From Alloalcanivorax venustensis ISO4 (GTDB lineage: Bacteria > Pseudomonadota > Gammaproteobacteria > Pseudomonadales > Alcanivoracaceae), in the NCBI RefSeq assembly GCF_015356855.1, contig NZ_ARXR01000006.1, positions 62,001 through 126,000 of the forward strand: DNA of 64,000 bases, written 5' to 3'. Both the position numbers and the translations under genes were made by a program. Shown here one piece after another: positions 1 through 7,621 of this stretch (its first letter is position 1; each line of letters begins with the position of its first letter). The notes under the pieces were generated by a model, which saw nothing but the letters and a program-made list of their open reading frames with translations, was not told where the DNA came from and made no database searches.

Positions 1-1
1 G

Positions 2-988
2 CGGCTTTACGAAGCGCTGATCGAGGAGCTGGCCGCCGATCTCGGCCCACTGCAGGCGAGCGCCGCGGCGGTGGCCGAGCTGGACGTGCTGGCGTGTCTG
101 GCGGAGCGGGCGGAAACCCTGAACTGGGTGCGCCCCAATCTGGTGGACGAGCCGGGCATCGAGATCGTCGACGGCCGCCACCCGGTGGTGGAACAGGTGA
201 TGGACGACGCCTTCGTGCCCAACAGCCTGCAGCTGGACGATCAGCGCCGCATGGTGATCATCACCGGCCCGAACATGGGCGGTAAGTCCACCTACATGCG
301 CCAGACGGCGCTGATCGCCCTGCTCGCCCACATCGGCAGCGCGGTGCCCGCCGCCAGCGCCCGCATCGGCAAGATCGATCGCATCTTTACCCGCATCGGC
401 TCGTCCGACGATTTGGCCGGCGGCCGTTCCACCTTTATGGTGGAGATGTCGGAAACGGCCAACATCCTCAATAACGCCACGCCGGAAAGCCTGGTGTTGA
501 TGGATGAGATCGGCCGTGGCACCAGCACCTTCGACGGCCTCAGCCTGGCGTGGGCGGCGGCGGAGCATCTGGCCCGCAATCTGCGCGCCTACACGTTGTT
601 CGCCACCCATTACTTCGAGCTGACGCAGCTGCCGGAGCATCTGCCCGGCGTCTACAACGCCCATCTCACCGCCAGCGAGCACAACAACCGCATCGTCTTC
701 CTGCACCGGGTACAGGAAGGGCCGGCGAGCCGCAGCTACGGCCTGCAGGTGGCGCAGCTGGCCGGGGTGCCCGCCGGCGTGATCCGTCAGGCGGCGGACA
801 AGCTGGCGGAGCTGGAAAGCGGTGAGCGGCCGGTGCCGGCGGCCCACTCCGAAGCACCCGCCCAGGCGGACATGTTCGGTGCCATCAGCGAGGTGGATAA
901 AGCGCTGCGGGATCTGGACCCGGATGATCTGACGCCGCGCCAGGCCCTGGAGGCGCTCTACCGCCTGAAGCAGTTAAGCGACCACTGA
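2..988 (+). CDS. mutS: DNA mismatch repair protein MutS (C-terminal part)
   Basis: The reading frame is open from the left edge, so the start lies outside the window and only about the last 328 residues are present. The ATPase domain is complete: Walker [12 protein letters not shown] (nt 266-298), the ST-rich signature around [12 protein letters not shown], Walker B with [12 protein letters not shown], and the FATHYFELT switch histidine. A C-terminal helical tail ends in RLKQLSDH. MutS recognises base mismatches and recruits MutL. It lies about 200 bp upstream of fdxA in the same direction, the arrangement known from Pseudomonas. Confidence 0.97.
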   Translation, partial: RLYEALIEELAADLGPLQASAAAVAELDVLACLAERAETLNWVRPNLVDEPGIEIVDGRHPVVEQVMDDAFVPNSLQLDDQRRMVIITGPNMGGKSTYMRQTALIALLAHIGSAVPAASARIGKIDRIFTRIGSSDDLAGGRSTFMVEMSETANILNNATPESLVLMDEIGRGTSTFDGLSLAWAAAEHLARNLRAYTLFATHYFELTQLPEHLPGVYNAHLTASEHNNRIVFLHRVQEGPASRSYGLQVAQLAGVPAGVIRQAADKLAELESGERPVPAAHSEAPAQADMFGAISEVDKALRDLDPDDLTPRQALEALYRLKQLSDH

Positions 989-1192
989 TAAACCGCGGCA
1001 TTGACCACTTCGGTCAATCGCGGTGCCCGCGGCGCTTGCCAGCCCGGCACAGTCGGGTAGACTAGCGCGGCCCCGAGGGAGGGTCACGCGCCGAGCGGCT
1101 GGCGCCCCTGGCGATATACCCCAAGCGGGCCGGTGATCTGATAGAATTCAGTGCTGGCCCTGGAAAGAGAATACACCTGGCGAGGACAGGCT

Positions 1193-1522
1193 ATGACGTT
1201 CGTAGTAGGTGAAAACTGCATCAACTGCAAACACACGGACTGCGTGGAAGTATGTCCGGTGGACTGTTTCTATGAAGGCCCCAACTTCCTGGTGATTCAC
1301 CCGGACGAATGCATCGACTGCGCCCTGTGCGAGCCCGAATGCCCGGTGAACGCCATCTTCTCGGAAGACGAGTTGCCCGACGACCAGCAGGATTTCCTGG
1401 AAATCAACGCGGAGCTGGCGGAGAAGTGGCCCAACATCACCGAGATGAAGGACTCCCCGGACGATGCGGAAGAGTGGGACGGTGTCCCCAACAAGAAGGA
1501 AAAGCTCGCCCGCGAGTGGTAA
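1193..1522 (+). CDS. fdxA: 7Fe ferredoxin FdxA
   Basis: A 109-residue ferredoxin starting [12 protein letters not shown]. An upstream in-frame codon would add 14 residues, but ATG 1193 sits behind the SD-like GAGGACAGG and matches the family start. The N-terminal cysteines ([17 protein letters not shown]) and the second cluster motif ([12 protein letters not shown]) bind a 3Fe-4S and a 4Fe-4S cluster. The acidic C-terminal half is typical of the Azotobacter/Pseudomonas FdxA family. It acts as a soluble electron carrier. It follows mutS and ends just before a strong hairpin. Confidence 0.96.
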   Translation: MTFVVGENCINCKHTDCVEVCPVDCFYEGPNFLVIHPDECIDCALCEPECPVNAIFSEDELPDDQQDFLEINAELAEKWPNITEMKDSPDDAEEWDGVPNKKEKLAREW

Positions 1523-1544
1523 TCGGCGGGTAGCCTGAAATAAG

Positions 1545-1571
1545 AAAGGGCGGCATCCTGCCGCCCTTTTT
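1545..1571. terminator. Bidirectional hairpin terminator between fdxA and the candidate sRNA
   Basis: The stem AAAGGGCGGC/GCCGCCCTTT is closed by a short loop and followed by a T run on the + strand, as expected for an intrinsic fdxA terminator. Read leftward, the same hairpin carries a GGA in its loop and would form the 3' end of the minus-strand RNA proposed for 1545-1660. Confidence 0.8.
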
Positions 1572-1660
1572 GCGTCGAGTGTTCCTTACCCGATTGCGCT
1601 CACCTAGAACCTCCGTGTCCACCGTCCCTAGCTTTCCGTGTGCTCTTCTCCATGAGCACG
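1545..1660 (-). ncRNA. Candidate RsmZ-type CsrA/RsmA-sequestering sRNA
   Basis: Read on the minus strand, this about 116-nt stretch holds seven GGA motifs. One is exposed in the 8-nt loop of a perfect 6-bp hairpin (stem 1640-1645/1654-1659, loop ATGGAGAA). The others occur as ACGGAAA, GGGACGG, TGGACAC, CGGAGG, AGGAAC and CAGGATG, the last in the terminator loop. A TATAGT -10-like box lies at 1667-1672. Pseudomonas RsmZ is about this size, lies next to fdxA and titrates RsmA/CsrA through repeated GGA loops. A perfect GacA box lies upstream at 1832-1849, although it is about 170 nt from this start, further than in Pseudomonas. The transcript could instead begin nearer 1770. No coding frame fits the stretch. 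The 5' end is inferred. Confidence 0.55.
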
Positions 1661-1831
1661 GGAGGCACTATAGCAATCGCGGAGGCCGGCAAGGGTTAAA
1701 GATATATAAAAACTGCGGACAAGAAATGAGCTCTTTCGGCTCTTCCCCAGGTATATCAATAGCTTAGCGAATTCGCCGATAAAAATTGACGGCATCCGAG
1801 GACAGAAGATTGGTAGAAATGCTTACAGTCT

Positions 1832-1849
1832 TGTAAGATATTGCTTACA
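1832..1849. promoter_or_regulatory. GacA-box palindrome (upstream activating sequence)
   Basis: The sequence TGTAAGATATTGCTTACA matches the published GacA upstream activating consensus TGTAAG-NN-AT-NN-CTTACA at every fixed position. A further CTTACA at 1822-1827 forms a second, shorter inverted pair (CTTACA-GTCT-TGTAAG). In Pseudomonas such boxes sit upstream of rsmX, rsmY and rsmZ and respond to the GacS/GacA two-component system. The site could serve RNAs on either side. The GGA-rich side is to the left. Confidence 0.75.
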
Positions 1850-2010
1850 AACTCAGAGCATTTCAGCAGGCTGTTCCGGTGCCTTAAGGCCTCCGGGACA
1901 CACAGCGGTGCCACAAAGCCGCCAAGTTTTACAATCGCTCACGGCTTTTTACAGCATGGGCAAAGTGGGACATGTAACCTTTTGATTAGATAAATGGTAT
2001 CCCCCCAAGG

Positions 2011-2071
2011 CGCTAGCAATAGCGCTCACAACCCCCCCTCATCCACCCCCTTTGGATGAGGGGTTTTTTTT
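2011..2071 (+). terminator. Hairpin plus strong intrinsic terminator without an obvious + strand gene
   Basis: A perfect hairpin GCGCTA-GCAA-TAGCGC (2011-2026) is followed by a 10-bp stem CCCCTCATCC/GGATGAGGGG (2035-2044/2054-2063) and eight T residues on the + strand. No + strand reading frame between fdxA and here looks coding. The structure therefore implies a short rightward RNA starting somewhere in 1850-2000, where TACAAT at 1930-1935 is a possible -10 box. Alternatively it is the end of read-through from the left. On the minus strand there is no T run, so it does not terminate the Hpt gene. Confidence 0.6.
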
Positions 2072-2077
2072 GCCCGC

Positions 2078-2416
2078 TCAACAGGCGCCGAGGGCGTCGC
2101 AGGACTTCTGGAACTGATTTTCCAAGGCCTCCATCAGGGTGCCGGCGGCGGCCAGGTCCCGCTCGCGGGCGTATTGCTCGATTTCCAGGCAGATGCCCGT
2201 TACCCGCAACGCACCGAGATTGCCGCTGCTGCCTTTGAAGCTGTGCGCCTGCTGCCGGACGGCTTCGGCGTCGCCGGCGGCGAGGGCGTCGTGGAGGGCT
2301 TGCAGGCGCTGACCGCCATCGCGGATGTAGGAGGCGACCAGGGTGTCGAAGTCGCCCCCCATGATTTCTCGAAGTTCATTGATAACGGCGCTGTCGAGCA
2401 CCGGTGGCTGTTCCAT
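2078..2416 (-). CDS. Orphan Hpt (histidine phosphotransfer) domain protein
   Basis: A 112-residue single-domain protein. The Hpt signature AHSFKGSSGNLGA puts the phospho-accepting histidine at residue 58, in the helix of a four-helix bundle. The flanking helices (INELREIMGGDFDTLVASYI near the N-terminus, LEIEQYAR and LMEALENQF later) fit the family. Hpt proteins pass a phosphoryl group between response-regulator receiver domains of multistep phosphorelays. No kinase or regulator gene is adjacent, so its partners are unknown. The GacA box about 570 bp away makes a link to a Gac-type relay conceivable but unproven. Confidence 0.85.
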   Translation of the reverse strand: MEQPPVLDSAVINELREIMGGDFDTLVASYIRDGGQRLQALHDALAAGDAEAVRQQAHSFKGSSGNLGALRVTGICLEIEQYARERDLAAAGTLMEALENQFQKSCDALGAC

Positions 2417-2539
2417 GTCTCACTCCCTTGATTGAAGGCGGCCCGGATTCCGATGATAAGCCTAAAGGACCACCTGGAAGGCCAATATACTAAGCCGGAA
2501 GCGCGGGGTTCAGGAAGCCGGAAGTACCGGGAATGGGAC

Positions 2540-3172
2540 TCAGGGCAACACACCCAGGTTGCGGGCGCGGGTCACGTCCTCGGGGATATCCACGTCCCAA
2601 AGGGGCGGCAATACGGTCACCGGGGCCACGTCGTTGAGCGCCACCAGCGTATCGGCCATGGCGTAATCGGTGCCCAGGCGCACCCCTTCGAAGCGTCCGT
2701 CGTGCCAGACCGAGGCGTCGCTGCCGCCGATCAACACATAGCCGCCGTCCTCGCTGGCGCCCAGCACCACCCGGGCGTTGTCGAGCCCGTCCACGGCCAG
2801 TGCCAGGTAGGTCTGGTCCAGCACCGGGCAATCGCTGCCCACCAGCAGCACACGTGGCGCCTCTTGCAGGCCGTCCCGCAGTGCCGCGTTCATGCGCTCG
2901 CCGAGTCCGCCGCCGTGCTGCAGCCCCACCTCCAGGCCGATTTCCCGGGCGTGGGCGGCGAGCCGGTCGTCATGATCGTCGAGCATCAGCCTGGCGCGGC
3001 CGGGAAAGGCGGCGGCCTCCCGCAGGGTGCGGTCGAGCAGGCGCTGGTGTACATCCAGGGCGGTGTCCTCGCCCAGTTCGGGCACCAGGCGGGTCTTCAC
3101 CCTGCCCCGGCGCGGGGCCCGGGCGAAGACCAGCAGCAGGGTATCCATGGCGGGCGCGCGCTCAGCCGCCAT
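2540..3172 (-). CDS. TIGR04282-family arsenosugar-associated glycosyltransferase (DUF2064)
   Basis: About 210 residues. The N-terminal VFARAPRRGRVKTRLVPELG segment and the central LLVGSDCPVLD motif are hallmarks of the DUF2064/TIGR04282 nucleotide-diphospho-sugar transferase fold. The first ATG (3172) overlaps the upstream gene by 11 nt. An internal ATG at 3148 (MDTLLLVFARAP) would leave a short gap and starts closer to the conserved region, so either is possible. It is the last of three leftward genes after arsS and a TIGR04283 glycosyltransferase, a trio that recurs in arsenosugar loci. The exact sugar substrate is not known from the sequence. Confidence 0.85.
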   Translation of the reverse strand: MAAERAPAMDTLLLVFARAPRRGRVKTRLVPELGEDTALDVHQRLLDRTLREAAAFPGRARLMLDDHDDRLAAHAREIGLEVGLQHGGGLGERMNAALRDGLQEAPRVLLVGSDCPVLDQTYLALAVDGLDNARVVLGASEDGGYVLIGGSDASVWHDGRFEGVRLGTDYAMADTLVALNDVAPVTVLPPLWDVDIPEDVTRARNLGVLP

Positions 3173-3866
3173 GGTGCTGCTGACGGTAATGTTGGCGGTA
3201 GTAGTCGCGGTGCAGCCGGGCCGGGTCCTCGCCGCGCCAGTAGCGCCAGCGCAGCTGCCACATCAGCATCATGGTGCGCCACACGCCGTGTTCCTCCCAG
3301 CGCCGGCTGTCGGCCACCAGCCGCGGACGCAGGCAGGCGGGCGCCGCCAGGCGGCGCAGACGCTGGCTCAGCGCCACGTCTTCCATCAGCGGCTGCATCG
3401 GGAAACCGCCCATTTCCAGGAATTGGTCGCGCCGCACGAAGATGCCCTGGTCGCCGGTGGCGATGCCGGTCCAGCGCGAGCGGATATTCATGGCATGGCC
3501 GATCAGCGGGAACAGGCGGTGATTGCCGGACAGGCGCACGTCGAAGCGGCCCCAGACGGCGTCCTCGGGCAGCGCTCTCAGGGCGCGGATGTGACCGCGC
3601 ACCACCCGGCCGCAGTCGGCGTGCAGGAACCACAGCCAGTCGCCTTCGGCGCGCTCGGCGCCCAGGTTCATCTGCCGGGCCCGGCCACGGTCGCAGTGCA
3701 GCACCAGGTCGGCGTGCTCACGGGCGATCAGCGCGCTGTTGTCGCTGCTGCCGCCGTCCACCACGATGATCTGATCGCCCTCGCCCAGGCGTTCACGAAG
3801 CATCTCCAGGAACGGCCCCAGACATTTCGCCTCGTCGAGCACCGGAATTACCACACTCAGGTTCAT
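3162..3866 (-). CDS. TIGR04283-family arsenosugar-associated glycosyltransferase
   Basis: A 234-residue GT-A family 2 glycosyltransferase. It begins MNLSVVIPVLDEAKCL, with a nucleotide-sugar binding region IIVVDGGSSDNS near residue 40 and WLWFLHADCG near residue 80, where the TIGR04283 group has its metal-binding DxD-equivalent. The start codon overlaps the arsS stop (ATGA, 3863-3866), so the two are translationally coupled. The family is named for its co-occurrence with ArsS. The likely role is assembling the ribose-linked part of an arsenosugar or related molecule. Confidence 0.9.
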   Translation of the reverse strand: MNLSVVIPVLDEAKCLGPFLEMLRERLGEGDQIIVVDGGSSDNSALIAREHADLVLHCDRGRARQMNLGAERAEGDWLWFLHADCGRVVRGHIRALRALPEDAVWGRFDVRLSGNHRLFPLIGHAMNIRSRWTGIATGDQGIFVRRDQFLEMGGFPMQPLMEDVALSQRLRRLAAPACLRPRLVADSRRWEEHGVWRTMMLMWQLRWRYWRGEDPARLHRDYYRQHYRQQHHGG

Positions 3867-4822
3867 CCCAAAGCGCCTCCACAGCTACTGCCGGACCCCG
3901 CGGTGCACCCGAAGCAATGATCGGCCACGTACACCGGCTCGCCTTCCTTGTCGGCGTCGAGCAGCTCGCTGACGTGGGGGCGCCGATCATGGTGCCCCTG
4001 GGGCATATCCAGCATCTGGTTGAAGTCACAATCGTACAGGTAACCCTGATAATCCACGCTCAGGGTATTCCGGCACATCACGGCTTCAAGATTGTCGCGA
4101 TTGTAGTTGTCGCGCAACAACTGCATGTAATCGTTGAACTGGTTATGCGCCAGCAGCACCGCGCCGAAGCGGCTGATGGGCATATTGGTGATGGTCAGCA
4201 GGCGGTTGAAGCGCACCCCGAAGCGCGCGTCCAGCTCGCGGTGGTAGTCCGCCTCCAGGGCCGCCTGCGGCGGCGGCAGATGGGCGCCCACCGGGTTGTA
4301 CACCAAGTCCAGGGGCAGCGCCGGGTCGCCGTAGCCGACCGCGTTCAGGCGCCGGATCGCCTCGATGCTGCTGCTGTACACGCCCTTACCGCGCTGCTCG
4401 TTGACGTTCTCTTCCAGGTAACAGGGCAGCGACGCCACGATCTGCACGCCCTGCTCCGCCAGAAACGCCGGCAGATCCTGATAGCCGTCCTCCAGCAGGA
4501 TGGTCAGGTTGCAACGGTCGATCACGGTGACGCCGCGGGCCCGGGCGGCGCGCACCAGATCGCGGAAATGCGGGTTCATTTCCGGGGCGCCGCCGGTCAG
4601 GTCCAGCACCTCCACGCGGCCCCGGTCCAGCACCTGGATGATCTGCTCAATGGTCTCGCGCTCCATCATTTCGGTGCGCGTCGGGCCCGCGTTCACGTGG
4701 CAGTGCACGCAGCTCATATTGCACAGATAGCCGAGATTGACCTGCAGAATGCTGGTGTGGCGCCGGCGCAGCGCCGGGAAGTCGGTACCACTGCGGAGCA
4801 AAAGCCCTCGGGTGTCCTTCAT
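3863..4822 (-). CDS. arsS: ArsS-like arsenosugar biosynthesis radical SAM protein
   Basis: A 319-residue radical SAM enzyme. From the chosen start the cluster motif CNMSCVHC lies at residues 34-41 (Cys34, Cys38, Cys41), followed by DLTGGAPEMNPHF, typical of the ArsS family. The C-terminal cysteine-rich tail (CDFNQMLDMP, then CFGCTAGSGSSCGG) fits the DUF3641-type end, which probably holds an auxiliary cluster. ATG 4822 is chosen over the in-frame start 30 nt upstream because GAGGAG sits ideally before it. In cyanobacteria ArsS acts with ArsM to give arsenosugars. No arsM methyltransferase is visible nearby. Confidence 0.88.
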   Translation of the reverse strand: MKDTRGLLLRSGTDFPALRRRHTSILQVNLGYLCNMSCVHCHVNAGPTRTEMMERETIEQIIQVLDRGRVEVLDLTGGAPEMNPHFRDLVRAARARGVTVIDRCNLTILLEDGYQDLPAFLAEQGVQIVASLPCYLEENVNEQRGKGVYSSSIEAIRRLNAVGYGDPALPLDLVYNPVGAHLPPPQAALEADYHRELDARFGVRFNRLLTITNMPISRFGAVLLAHNQFNDYMQLLRDNYNRDNLEAVMCRNTLSVDYQGYLYDCDFNQMLDMPQGHHDRRPHVSELLDADKEGEPVYVADHCFGCTAGSGSSCGGALG

Positions 4823-4926
4823 GGTGCGCTCCTCTACTTCCAATACGCCCATGGATGCACGTTCAGGGGAAACGTTACGTCAAACAGGGGGCTCCGGCGA
4901 GGTTTATCCGAAAAACCGAGGAAAGA

Positions 4927-5003
4927 TGGCGCCCCGAGCAGGAGTCGAACCTGCGACCTAGCGCTTAGGAGGCGCTTGCTCTATCCAACTGAGCTACCGG
5001 AGC
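4927..5003 (-). tRNA. tRNA-Arg (anticodon CCT)
   Basis: A 77-nt cloverleaf on the minus strand with an encoded CCA. The acceptor arms GCTCCGG/TCGGGGC pair with two G-U wobbles. The D arm contains TAGCTCAGTTGG, the anticodon stem AGCGC/GCGCT encloses the loop CTCCTAA, and the T loop is GTTCGACTC. The CCT anticodon reads AGG. It lies about 105 bp upstream of arsS on the same strand. Confidence 0.95.
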
Positions 5004-5141
5004 TGAGGGTTGGTATTGTAATTATCTTGGCGCTTGATGCCAGTTCGTGGGTTTACGGGCTTTTACCTTCGTTTGGTTTACCGGGGCGGCGAGTGTGGTT
5101 AGCGTCGGGGTATCCATTCTATGAACCTAGGGAGCGGGCAC

Positions 5142-5321
5142 ATGAGCAAGATACTCGGCTTAATCATTCTGGTGCTGGATATTCTGGCGATCATCAAGAT
5201 CGTTCAGTCCGGCGCCTCCACCGGCGAGAAGATTCTGTGGGTGATCCTGGTACTGGTACTGCCGGTGATCGGCCTGGTGATATGGGCGCTGTTGGGCCCG
5301 GGCTCACCGGTCAAGAAGTAG
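5142..5321 (+). CDS. Small PLDc_N-type membrane protein
   Basis: A 59-residue protein, MSKILGLIILVLDILAIIKI at its start, with two hydrophobic helices separated by a short polar turn containing GEKILW. This is the PLDc_N (phospholipase D-nuclease N-terminal) membrane hairpin without a catalytic domain. ATG 5142 is preferred to the frame's earlier ATG at 5121 because GGGAG precedes it at good distance. It probably sits in the inner membrane. The same hairpin forms the N-terminus of the cardiolipin synthase encoded nearby. Function unknown. Confidence 0.75.
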   Translation: MSKILGLIILVLDILAIIKIVQSGASTGEKILWVILVLVLPVIGLVIWALLGPGSPVKK

Positions 5322-5338
5322 CGCCACGGCGGCCGGCG

Positions 5339-5830
5339 CTATCCGCCGGTCGCCGCCTTTATCAGCGCCTGATTGTCCTGGCTGATCAGCCAGAAGCCCA
5401 CACTGCCAAGCGACACCATCAGAAACTGCATATGCTGTTTGCGCCCGCGTAGCCAGGCCTGGGGCCAGTGTTCGCGGACCGCGCCCACCTTCTCCATCAG
5501 AAACAGCAGCATCACCGCCACCGCCATCAGCGGCGTGGACGCCCAGGCCGGCAGAAACGGCGTGGCACAGGCGGCCACCAGCAGCAACGCCGCCATCGGC
5601 ACCAGACCGGCATCCTCCCGCGCCAGCGCCGACCCCGTATAGAGCCCCACCTGCAGCAACAGATGCAGTGCCGCCAGCAACGCCACCAGCGTCACCCAGG
5701 ATTGCGCCACGGTCGGTGACGGCAGCCAGATCGCGGTGGCCACCGCCACCACCACGAAGCCGTGGATGAACTGCAATCGGGACAGGGTTTTCAGGCCGGC
5801 CGGAAGCTCCGGGTCGCGGGGCAAACGCAT
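5339..5830 (-). CDS. Hypothetical membrane protein (about four TM segments)
   Basis: A 163-residue protein I do not recognise. It has hydrophobic stretches at about residues 22-42 (FIHGFVVVAVATAIWL), 45-62, 75-95 (LVPMAALLLVAACATPFL) and 99-113, then a basic loop (RGRKQHMQ) and a final hydrophobic segment. The start ATG 5830 has GAGGA at the right spacing. It lies just downstream of the cardiolipin synthase on the same strand, with a 25-bp gap, so the two are probably co-transcribed. A membrane or lipid role is only a guess from context. Confidence 0.65.
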   Translation of the reverse strand: MRLPRDPELPAGLKTLSRLQFIHGFVVVAVATAIWLPSPTVAQSWVTLVALLAALHLLLQVGLYTGSALAREDAGLVPMAALLLVAACATPFLPAWASTPLMAVAVMLLFLMEKVGAVREHWPQAWLRGRKQHMQFLMVSLGSVGFWLISQDNQALIKAATGG

Positions 5831-5855
5831 GCAACATCCTCATTGCCAGAAAAGG

Positions 5856-7310
5856 TTATAGATAGGGCTCGAACAGGTGCGCCAGCGCGTTGCGCGCGTG
5901 GCGCCAGCGGCCCATGGCACGGAACTCCGCCTCGCCGACCCGGCGCGCGCCGCGCAGACGGCGGTCGATCAAATCGTTGGCCTGCTCCGCCAGCGGGTCA
6001 TCATAACACTCCATATCGAATTCGAAGTTAAGGCGCAGGCTGCGCGCGTCCCAGTTGCCCGAGCCCAGCAGCACCCAGTGGCCGTCCACCGTCATCAGCT
6101 TGGTGTGATCGAACGGCGGCGCCGAGAAATGCAGCTCCGCGCCTTCGCGCACCAGCCAGCGAAGCGCGTGCAGGCTGGCCCACTGCACCAGCCGCAGGTT
6201 GTTCTTTTGCGGCACCACGATGTTCACCCGCACCCCTTTCAGCAACGCCAGCTGCAGGCTCGCCAGCAGGGTCTGGTCGGGCACGAAATACGGCGTGACG
6301 ATGCGCACTTCGTGCTCGGCGGCGCCGATCGCCGCCAACAGCGTCAGCCGGCGCTTGTCGAAATCCGCGTCCGGGCCGGCGTTGATGCCGCGCGCCAGGG
6401 TGTCGCCCGCTTCCAGGGCGCCCAGGTAGTTGTCATCCAGGGTCTCGCCGCAGGTAAAGGCCCAGTCGGCGACGAAGCTGCGCAGCAGATGCACCACCGC
6501 GGGGCCCTCCACCCGGGCGTGCAGGTCCTGCATGTGTGCCGGCTCGCGCAGGTAGCCGGCGCGGATGTTCATACCGCCGGTGAAGCCGATGCAGCGGTCC
6601 ACCACCATCAGTTTGCGGTGGTTGCGCAGGTTCAGGTAAGGCATTCGCCAGGGGGCGATGGAGTGCAGAAAGCGCTCCACGCGCACGCCCCGGCGGCGCA
6701 GGCGCAGGGTGATCGGCGGCAGCGAATAGAGCGCGCCGACGCCGTCCACCAGCACCCGCACGGTCACGCCGCGCGCCACCGCCCGCTCCAGGGCCTCCGC
6801 CAGCGGCTTGCCGGCGGCGTCGTTGCCGAAGATATAGGTGGCCAGCAACACACTGTCACGGGCCTGGTCCACCGCCTGGATCATCGCCGCCAGGGCCGGC
6901 CCGGCCTCCAGCAGCGTGACCCGGTTACCGCCGGTAAGCGGCAGGCCGGTGAGACGCCCCACCAGCCGCGCCAGCACCCGCAGGCGGTCGGATTGCAGCG
7001 GCGTGCCCTGATCCCGGCCGGCGCTCAGGGCGGCATCAATGGCGCCGCCGCCGGTGAGCTGGCGGGCGCGCCGCTGTATGCGGTTCACCCCCAACAGCAG
7101 ATACAGCAGGGCGCCGACCAGCGGCACCAGCCATACCAGGCCGGTCCAGGCCGCGGCGGCGCGGGCATCCCGTTTGTGCTGCGCCACATGCAGCGTCACC
7201 CAGACCGCCGCGACCACGCCGGCGGTGGCGACGATGGCGGGCCAGAACACCTGTAGCCAGGCGATCAGCCACTCCACGAGCGACGCCGCGCCGGCGACCC
7301 ATTCCTGCAT
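5856..7310 (-). CDS. cls: Cardiolipin synthase (phospholipase D superfamily)
   Basis: A 484-residue enzyme. ATG 7310 (MQEWVAG) follows GGGAGAGAGC. The reading frame extends 22 codons further upstream, but without a ribosome site. Two N-terminal transmembrane segments (FWPAIVATAGVVAAVWVTL and TGLVWLVPLVGALLYLLLGV) precede two phospholipase D HKD motifs, HRKLMVVD and HTKLMTVDGHWVLLGSGNWD. Cls proteins condense phosphatidylglycerol, or phosphatidylglycerol with phosphatidylethanolamine, to cardiolipin at the inner membrane. The architecture is like E. coli ClsA. The paralogue cannot be fixed from sequence alone. Confidence 0.9.
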   Translation of the reverse strand: MQEWVAGAASLVEWLIAWLQVFWPAIVATAGVVAAVWVTLHVAQHKRDARAAAAWTGLVWLVPLVGALLYLLLGVNRIQRRARQLTGGGAIDAALSAGRDQGTPLQSDRLRVLARLVGRLTGLPLTGGNRVTLLEAGPALAAMIQAVDQARDSVLLATYIFGNDAAGKPLAEALERAVARGVTVRVLVDGVGALYSLPPITLRLRRRGVRVERFLHSIAPWRMPYLNLRNHRKLMVVDRCIGFTGGMNIRAGYLREPAHMQDLHARVEGPAVVHLLRSFVADWAFTCGETLDDNYLGALEAGDTLARGINAGPDADFDKRRLTLLAAIGAAEHEVRIVTPYFVPDQTLLASLQLALLKGVRVNIVVPQKNNLRLVQWASLHALRWLVREGAELHFSAPPFDHTKLMTVDGHWVLLGSGNWDARSLRLNFEFDMECYDDPLAEQANDLIDRRLRGARRVGEAEFRAMGRWRHARNALAHLFEPYL

Positions 7311-7621
7311 GCTCTCTCCCTTCCGATTGCTTCCCCGTCCGCACGCGGCCCAGCATACACCAGGGCCGCCGCGCATCCGTCCCCGGCGGCGCCGTTTTGC
7401 GCTCGGCCGCGCAAACGCATACCATAGCGCCGCTTTACACCCGCCGCGTTAACGACGCGCCACCCCTGGCCCTTGCGGCCCGCAGGGGTACTTATCCGGC
7501 CCAAAAGGCCATGGGGTCAGCCCCCGACGCAGACAGATATAACATGAACCACGCTGGTTGAAGCGGCCAGTGTACCGGCGCGCCCCTTGTCGCCGTCGGC
7601 GCATGATCAGGAGCGAAAACC
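7311..7621. promoter_or_regulatory. Divergent intergenic region between cls and the KamA-type gene
   Basis: No credible gene is seen in these about 310 bases. A TATAAC box at 7538-7543 could be the -10 element of the rightward KamA-family gene, though its -35 is weak. A GC-rich inverted repeat (CCCCTG...CAGGGG) lies near 7466-7491. Promoters for both flanking genes must lie here. Confidence 0.4.

Noticed and set aside
1850-2034. Rightward RsmZ homologue driven by the GacA box
   Set aside because: The rightward sequence has only one or two GGA motifs in accessible positions, while the leftward sequence has seven. The leftward RNA is the better Rsm candidate.
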